The notes under the pieces were generated by a model, which was not told the origin of the DNA, did not search any database, and worked only from the letters and a program-made list of their open reading frames with translations. A stretch of DNA of 16,189 nt from JBBUAX01 sp964409535 (GTDB lineage Bacteria; Patescibacteriota; Minisyncoccia; UBA6257; 2-01-FULL-56-20): positions 1-16,189 of the forward strand of contig CAYPDQ010000018.1 in NCBI GenBank assembly GCA_964409535.1, in the 5' to 3' direction. This document shows, one piece after another, positions 12,588-16,189 of this stretch. Numbering within the stretch: position 1 is the stretch's first letter; each line of letters opens with the position of its first letter. Position numbers and translations under genes: made by a program.

Positions 12588-12843
12588 CCTTTTTCGCAGA
12601 CCAATTGTGAATCCAGGCAAAAATCCAGCCGGCAATGTAGGCGGAAATAAGAATCTCCACAAGGCCGGCCAGGAACGTGCCCCAAGTCAAGGTCGCTGCT
12701 TGAAGATTCACCAGGTGTGTCAGCCAGTTTAGAAGGGTAAGTCCGACGTTCGGCGCCACCGCAACGACAAGGGCGCAGATCAGGTACAGTACGCCCAGTG
12801 TCCCGGCCGCAGCCAGGGCGAATTTGCTTTTGTTCAATTCCAT
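12583..12843 (-). CDS. DUF5676-like two-helix membrane protein
   Basis: An 86-residue membrane protein beginning MELNKSKFALAAAGTLGVLYL. It has hydrophobic segments at about residues 8-32 and 53-78, with the closing motif SAYIAGWIFAWIHNW. The MxLNxxKF start and the GYIFAWLYN-like end match DUF5676 small membrane proteins, which are often found beside copper or HMA genes. No Cys is present. A candidate promoter (TTTACA, 16 nt, TATAAG) lies upstream at 12898-12925. The stop lies just before the His-Cys protein. The function is unknown. Confidence 0.75.
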   Translation of the reverse strand: MELNKSKFALAAAGTLGVLYLICALVVAVAPNVGLTLLNWLTHLVNLQAATLTWGTFLAGLVEILISAYIAGWIFAWIHNWSAKKV

Positions 12844-12897
12844 TTGGTTTGAATTATTTTTCGACCTTTGCCAATTTTACCCGCGAGGGCAAGTTAT

Positions 12898-12925
12898 CTT
12901 ATAACGACGACCGAGCGGCTGTAAA
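12898..12925 (-). promoter_or_regulatory. Candidate promoter for the DUF5676-like gene
   Basis: On the minus strand -35 TTTACA (12920-12925), a 16-nt spacer and -10 TATAAG (12898-12903) lie about 55 nt before the ATG at 12843. It directly follows the palindromic hairpin at 12932-12983, as expected if that hairpin ends the upstream transcript. No CsoR-type palindrome is present here. Confidence 0.45.
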
Positions 12926-12931
12926 ATTGAG

Positions 12932-12983
12932 CACCGAGCACATAAATTCAATGAGTCGTTTGGTTGAATTTATGTGCTCGGTG
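12932..12983. terminator. Perfect 20-bp inverted repeat, likely terminator or palindromic element
   Basis: Arms 12932-12951 and 12964-12983 (starting CACCGAGCACATAAATTC) are perfect reverse complements around a 12-nt loop. On the minus strand the second arm is followed by CTCAATTTTAC, a weak U-tract. It lies about 55 nt beyond the stop of the CC/DCNH protein gene, so termination is the simplest role. An unusually long perfect stem could instead mark a repeated palindromic element. Confidence 0.6.
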
Positions 12984-13039
12984 AAGGCTTGGCGGCCCGC
13001 TCACGCTTCGCTGCGCTCGCGTTCGCGGGCCAAGCCCTT
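12984..13039. repeat. GC-rich imperfect hairpin at the 3' end of the CC/DCNH gene
   Basis: GGCTTGG...GGCCCGC (12986-13000) pairs with GCGGGCCAAGCC (13025-13036) around a loop rich in CGC/TCG motifs (CACGCTTCGCTGCGCTCGCG); the stem has a 3-nt bulge. It begins within 2 nt of the TGA at 13039 and abuts the perfect inverted repeat. Strong secondary structure is clear; whether it protects mRNA ends, aids termination or is a dispersed repeat cannot be told from one copy. Confidence 0.55.
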
Positions 13040-13929
13040 CACACCCCGCAGCTGCCGCCGGTCTTAAACTGGACCGGCTCCACTTTAGATAAGACCCTAT
13101 CGTAACCGTTATAACTGGAAAAGTCCGGCCCCAAAACCACTTCCGGGTCAACATTCCCCCATGGCGTACCCTGGGACTCAAAGTACTTGGCGATCGTAAG
13201 ATACGTGTCCGGGAACCAGTAGGAATTCGCCGCGAGCGCCGCTTTATACATTTCCTCTTCTGTCGCGCCCTGGGAAGCCATAAGCTCTAAGAGTCCAAGC
13301 ATCGCCATCCCGTGATTGCAGTCCGGGAAGTAAGTGGGGTTATTGCAGCATGGGCGGTATATGCCCTTGCTCACTTTCTCCACGAGCGCCGCTTGGTCTT
13401 CGGTGAGATTCAAAAAGTTATGCTTGCCGTAATGCGCCATCGCGTCGCCTTGCGCCAGGGTCCAACCACCGGTAGAGGCGAAACGCGATGGGTCGCCGCC
13501 GTACTGCGGCGAAACCATCGGACCATTCTCCAGAATCGGGCTTTCGTTAGCGAGACCCAAACCCCACATGAGATTTAAGATCACGCCGGAATTCTCGCGG
13601 GTCATACGCAGATTGCCGTTCCCGTTGCCGGTAAGGAGCCGCTCCGCTTCCTCGTCCAAGCCGCCCCGCCGGGCATAAATGTTGCGGAATTTCTGTTCGT
13701 CGATCACCCCTGCCTCAACCATCTGCCGGCCCAGGTCGCCCCACTTTGCCGGCAGAACAACCCCTTCCGGCGGTATGACCATACTCTCTAAGGCCTTAGG
13801 GTCGCCGCCCGAGAGCTCCGCTGGCCGCGGGGACTGCTTCAAGTTCGCCGAGCCAACCTTATACACGTACACGATCAGAACTGCAAAAATCAGAACGCCC
13901 GCTATCTGCCAGATATTTTTGTTAGACAT
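13039..13929 (-). CDS. Membrane-anchored CC/DCNH-motif protein of unknown function
   Basis: A 296-residue protein starting MSNKNIWQIAGVLIFAVLIVYVYK, with one N-terminal anchor and a large outer domain. Motifs suggest a metal site: H166 and H170 (MAHYGKH), C194-C195 (YRPCCNNPTY), F-P-D-C204-N-H206-G-M-A-M (202-210), and a final Cys near the end (GGSCGV). The vicinal Cys pair plus DCNH with two Met is well suited to Cu(I). The domain is mostly helical, with WGDLGRQMVEAGVIDEQKF near its start. I recall similar uncharacterised proteins in candidate-phyla genomes but no function. I prefer the second ATG (13929), 6 nt past the -10; the ATG at 13935 is the alternative. A CsoR-type operator lies directly upstream. 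Confidence 0.82.
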   Translation of the reverse strand: MSNKNIWQIAGVLIFAVLIVYVYKVGSANLKQSPRPAELSGGDPKALESMVIPPEGVVLPAKWGDLGRQMVEAGVIDEQKFRNIYARRGGLDEEAERLLTGNGNGNLRMTRENSGVILNLMWGLGLANESPILENGPMVSPQYGGDPSRFASTGGWTLAQGDAMAHYGKHNFLNLTEDQAALVEKVSKGIYRPCCNNPTYFPDCNHGMAMLGLLELMASQGATEEEMYKAALAANSYWFPDTYLTIAKYFESQGTPWGNVDPEVVLGPDFSSYNGYDRVLSKVEPVQFKTGGSCGV

Positions 13930-13935
13930 ATACAT

Positions 13936-13964
13936 ATTCTATCACGATACCCCGCTGGGGTATA
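13936..13964 (-). promoter_or_regulatory. Promoter with CsoR-type operator inside the enolase 3' end
   Basis: ATACCCC-GCT-GGGGTAT at 13947-13963 is a 17-bp inverted repeat with 7-bp perfect arms and a 3-nt centre, closely related to the operator at 11793. It lies within the last enolase codons (Leu-Tyr-Pro-Ser-Gly-Val-Ser). A -10 TAGAAT (13936-13941) follows, ending 6 nt before the ATG at 13929; the -35 position (13959-13964, TATACC) is weak and overlaps the operator. This suggests CsoR control of the CC/DCNH protein and a leaderless mRNA. Confidence 0.75.
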
Positions 13965-15123
13965 GGCGCAGAAGCTCGTTGTATTTCAAAATCCTCTCCC
14001 GGGCGGGTGCGCCAATTTTCACTCCGTCCGCGCCGGCAGCTTTAGCCAGGTGGATTATGAAGCAATCCCCGGTTTCCTGGCCACGATGGGAAACAATTAC
14101 GGAGACGCCATGTTTCCGGGCCGCGTGTATCGCCGCGCAGGTCTCGGTCACCGTTCCGGCCTGGTTCGGCTTTATTATGACCGCGCTTATCGCACCCTTG
14201 TCCCCGTACTCATCAATCAGTGCCGCGTTTGTCACCGTAAGATCGTCGCCGACGATGAACTTATCCGGAAACTTTTGTCTCAAATCTTTGAATCCCACCG
14301 CGTCCGTCTCCGCGAAGGGGTCTTCTATAGAGAAGAGCAGGTCGGACTTGCGGAAATAGCCGGAATAAACGCCTACCATCTCTTCCGATGATTTGTTCCC
14401 GCCTTCAAACTCGTACTTTCCGTCCGAATGAAAACCGTTCGCCGCCGCATCCAAACCCAGGCGGAAGCCGGGTTTCGCGAGCGCCGCAAGCGGCGCAAAA
14501 TCATTTTCGAAATCCATTACGTAGCCGCCTTCGTCACCGATTGGGAGAACTTTAACTCCGCGCTCCCTGGCTAAACGCTCCCCAAGTTCGCGGTAGAACG
14601 CGACAAGGCCAGAGACCGCATCCTCCATTCCGCTGTCCGTCTCCGCGATCACCAGATATTCCTGAACGGCGAGGTTGTTTTTCGCATGCGTGCCGCCTTC
14701 CAGGAAATTGGCGAAGATGAGCGGCTGTTTTTCCACCACGCCCCACGGGAAGAACTCCTCCCGGATCACCTCCCACTCCGCGAGACGGCGCTTGTCCGCA
14801 AGCGCACGGACAAAAGCGATTGATATTCCCAAGATGACATTCCCGCCCAGATTGGATTTGTCCTTTATTCCGTCCAAGCGGACGAGGAACTCGTCCAGCT
14901 CCCGGATGGAACCGAATTTCTCTCCCTCCAAGCGCAGTTTGGCCTTGTCCCACCTGACCATCGCTTCTTCAAAAGGAAGCGTCCTTGCTTCGCCGCCGCC
15001 GCGGCTCTCCCCCGCCGGAACCTGCGCGGAGAAAAACCGGTCGTCCACCTTCAAGCCCGCTTCCAAGGTCGGCTCGCCCTTGGAGGTAAAAATCTTACGC
15101 AGAATAACCTTTTCTATTTTCAT
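13942..15123 (-). CDS. eno: Divergent enolase (phosphopyruvate hydratase)
   Basis: A 393-residue protein, about 35-40 residues shorter than typical enolase, that converts 2-phosphoglycerate to phosphoenolpyruvate in glycolysis. Catalytic residues are present: H146 (EGGTHAKNN), E198 (GDEGG), metal ligands D225 (LGLDAAAN), E267 (IEDPFAE) and D293 (VGDDLTVTN), K319 (IKPNQAGT), H346/R347 (VSHRGQET) and K369 (VKIGAPAR...KYNELLRL). Several near-invariant motifs are altered: DSRGNPT reads TSKGEPT, the mobile serine loop SGASTG reads AGESRG, and SHRSGET reads SHRGQET. It should be an active enolase or a close relative with shifted substrate. It follows the dehydrogenase after a 33-nt repetitive spacer. 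Confidence 0.88.
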   Translation of the reverse strand: MKIEKVILRKIFTSKGEPTLEAGLKVDDRFFSAQVPAGESRGGGEARTLPFEEAMVRWDKAKLRLEGEKFGSIRELDEFLVRLDGIKDKSNLGGNVILGISIAFVRALADKRRLAEWEVIREEFFPWGVVEKQPLIFANFLEGGTHAKNNLAVQEYLVIAETDSGMEDAVSGLVAFYRELGERLARERGVKVLPIGDEGGYVMDFENDFAPLAALAKPGFRLGLDAAANGFHSDGKYEFEGGNKSSEEMVGVYSGYFRKSDLLFSIEDPFAETDAVGFKDLRQKFPDKFIVGDDLTVTNAALIDEYGDKGAISAVIIKPNQAGTVTETCAAIHAARKHGVSVIVSHRGQETGDCFIIHLAKAAGADGVKIGAPARERILKYNELLRLYPSGVS

Positions 15124-15156
15124 ACTACTTACTACCTACTACTTACCAACTACCAA
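15124..15156. repeat. TAGTAG-like low-complexity intergenic spacer
   Basis: Between the dehydrogenase stop and the enolase ATG the minus strand reads as near repeats of GTAGTA/GGTAGT (for example TAAGTAGTAGGTAGTAAGTA). It contains no open frame. The AGTAGG and GTAAG units could act as weak ribosome-binding sites. Similar spacers are, as I recall, frequent in some candidate-phyla genomes. Confidence 0.5.
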
Positions 15157-16161
15157 TCATGGCACGACGTTCGTGAGTTTGCCCGCCAAAAAGTCGCGGA
15201 TGTTCCCGAGGGTAACGTTCAAAATTCTCTGCATCGCTTCTTGGGAGTTGAACGCGTTATGCGGCGTGATTAACACGTTCGGCATCTCCATCAGAATGTG
15301 GTTCTGGAGCATGGTTTTGAGCTCCGCTTCCTTGGGATGGCCCTGGCTCAAGTAGGTCAACTCATCCTTGGTCTCGCCTTCTTCCTCTAGAACATCTAGT
15401 CCGGCTCCGGCGAGAATCCCTGCCTGGAGCGCCTGGATGAGCGCCTCCGTCTCCACCACCGGCCCGCGGGCGGTGTTTATGAGATACGCGCCCCTTTTCA
15501 TCAAACCGGCGTTTTCCTTATTTATAAGGTGGTGTGTTTTTTCGTTGTAGGGGCAGTGGAGAGAAGCTACGTCGGAGTTCTTGAGAAGCGTTTCCAAATC
15601 CACGTATTCAAAGCCAAGTTCTTTCGTGAGTTCCGCGTTTGGGAAGGGGTCGTGGGCTAAGACAGCCATCCCGAAACCCTTTGCAATCTTTATCATCTCC
15701 CGGCCGATACGACCGGTGCCAACGACGCCGATGGTTTTTCCCTTAAGGTCCATCCCCCGCAGGCCGCCGAGCGCGAAGGAACCGCTTTCTTTTATCTGGT
15801 CAATGCCCTGATATATTTTCCTCGTAAGGTTTAAAATCAGCCCGAAAGCGAATTCCGCCACCGTGTTGTCGCCGTAGCCGGGCACGTAGGAGACGACTAT
15901 TCCGCGTTCCTTGGCGGCTGTGAGGTCAATGTGGTCGTAGCCGACCGAGCGGGTGACGACGAATTTCAGATTGGGAAAGTGCGCGAGGACCTCGCGGGTG
16001 AGCCGGGAATTCACGAAAACCGAAAGGATTTCAAAATCATTTTCCGAGGGCAAAGTCAGAGTGTCAATCTTATCTTTGGAAAAATACAGTTCTTCCGACG
16101 GAAATTGCTCTCGGACCAAATTTTCTTCCCAGCCCTCCAGCTCAAAGAATCCGATTTTCAT
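15157..16161 (-). CDS. D-isomer 2-hydroxyacid dehydrogenase (D-lactate dehydrogenase-like)
   Basis: A 334-residue NAD-dependent dehydrogenase of the D-2-hydroxyacid family, full length for the group. Rossmann motif G148-T-G-R-I-G153 (GVVGTGRIGREM) with D171 (AHDP) at the end of the second strand, favouring NAD over NADP. Catalytic Arg232 (NTARGPVV), Glu near 260 (GLDVLEEE) and His301 (ITPHNAF) are present, as is the substrate loop RSVGYDHIDL (71-80). The family reduces 2-keto acids such as pyruvate to D-lactate; D-lactate dehydrogenase is the best guess given the enolase neighbour and a fermentative lifestyle, but phosphoglycerate or hydroxyisocaproate dehydrogenases share these motifs. A candidate -10 (TAAGAT, 16170-16175) lies 8 nt upstream of the ATG. 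Confidence 0.88.
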   Translation of the reverse strand: MKIGFFELEGWEENLVREQFPSEELYFSKDKIDTLTLPSENDFEILSVFVNSRLTREVLAHFPNLKFVVTRSVGYDHIDLTAAKERGIVVSYVPGYGDNTVAEFAFGLILNLTRKIYQGIDQIKESGSFALGGLRGMDLKGKTIGVVGTGRIGREMIKIAKGFGMAVLAHDPFPNAELTKELGFEYVDLETLLKNSDVASLHCPYNEKTHHLINKENAGLMKRGAYLINTARGPVVETEALIQALQAGILAGAGLDVLEEEGETKDELTYLSQGHPKEAELKTMLQNHILMEMPNVLITPHNAFNSQEAMQRILNVTLGNIRDFLAGKLTNVVP

Positions 16162-16189
16162 TTAGATATATCTTACAACATTATTTGGT

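Noticed and set aside
12876..12892. A fourth CsoR-like site (TACCCGCGAGGGCA) upstream of the DUF5676-like gene
   Set aside because: The tracts are only three bases and the flanks do not match ATACCCC/GGGGTAT; chance is likely in this GC-rich gap.
12932..13039. Ends of an insertion sequence or miniature transposable element
   Set aside because: There is no transposase, no target-site duplication I can see, and the inverted repeats enclose only a 12-nt loop.
15124..15156. CRISPR-like or tandem repeat array
   Set aside because: The TAGTAG units are 3-7 nt, irregular and only about 33 nt in total, with no spacers and no cas genes.

Overview
The window looks like a chromosomal piece of a bacterium of the candidate phyla radiation (Patescibacteria). 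The cues are very compact minus-strand operons with 1-11 nt overlaps, many small membrane-anchored proteins, few recognisable Shine-Dalgarno sites, a short divergent enolase and TAGTAG-like spacers. This placement is an inference; there is no rRNA or ribosomal protein here to confirm it. Every gene I can support lies on the minus strand, so transcription runs from high to low coordinates. TGA, TAA and TAG all end genes cleanly, so the standard bacterial code applies.

Layout in order of transcription. (a) 16161-13942: a D-2-hydroxyacid dehydrogenase and a divergent enolase, the only central-metabolism genes. (b) 13935-13039: an uncharacterised membrane-anchored protein with a CC...DCNH motif, driven from a CsoR-type operator buried in the last codons of enolase and followed by two strong hairpins. 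(c) 12843-11825: a DUF5676-like membrane protein, a secreted/anchored His-Cys protein with a disturbed 5' end, and a CsoR-family repressor with a C-H-H metal site. (d) 11781-9019: behind a perfect 19-bp CsoR-type palindrome, a CcdA-like membrane protein with vicinal Cys pairs, an anchored redoxin and an EnvC/M23 murein peptidase. (e) 8949-6706: a DsbA-like oxidoreductase, a membrane protein with an intramembrane CxxC, a rhodanese and a DUF3105-like protein. (f) 6655-3523: a two-domain cupredoxin, a VKOR, a DoxX-like protein, a small membrane protein, a DsbD/CcdA-like gene broken by an in-frame TAG, and a thioredoxin-like protein. (g) 3476 to the left edge: a second CsoR (C-H-H), a tiny YHS/TRASH metal-binding protein, an intact DsbD/CcdA-like protein, an HMA metallochaperone, a second thioredoxin-like protein and several small membrane proteins, the last running off the window.

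Taken together, about 13.9 kb appears devoted to copper (or a similar soft metal) sensing and handling coupled to thiol-disulfide chemistry at the cell envelope. It encodes disulfide formation (VKOR, DsbA), electron transfer across the membrane (three DsbD/CcdA-type proteins), thiol carriers (two thioredoxin-like proteins, a redoxin, a rhodanese) and metal binders (cupredoxin, HMA, YHS/TRASH). Two CsoR repressors and three CsoR-like sites connect the parts. Several promoters place the -10 box only 6-9 nt before the start codon, which suggests leaderless mRNAs.
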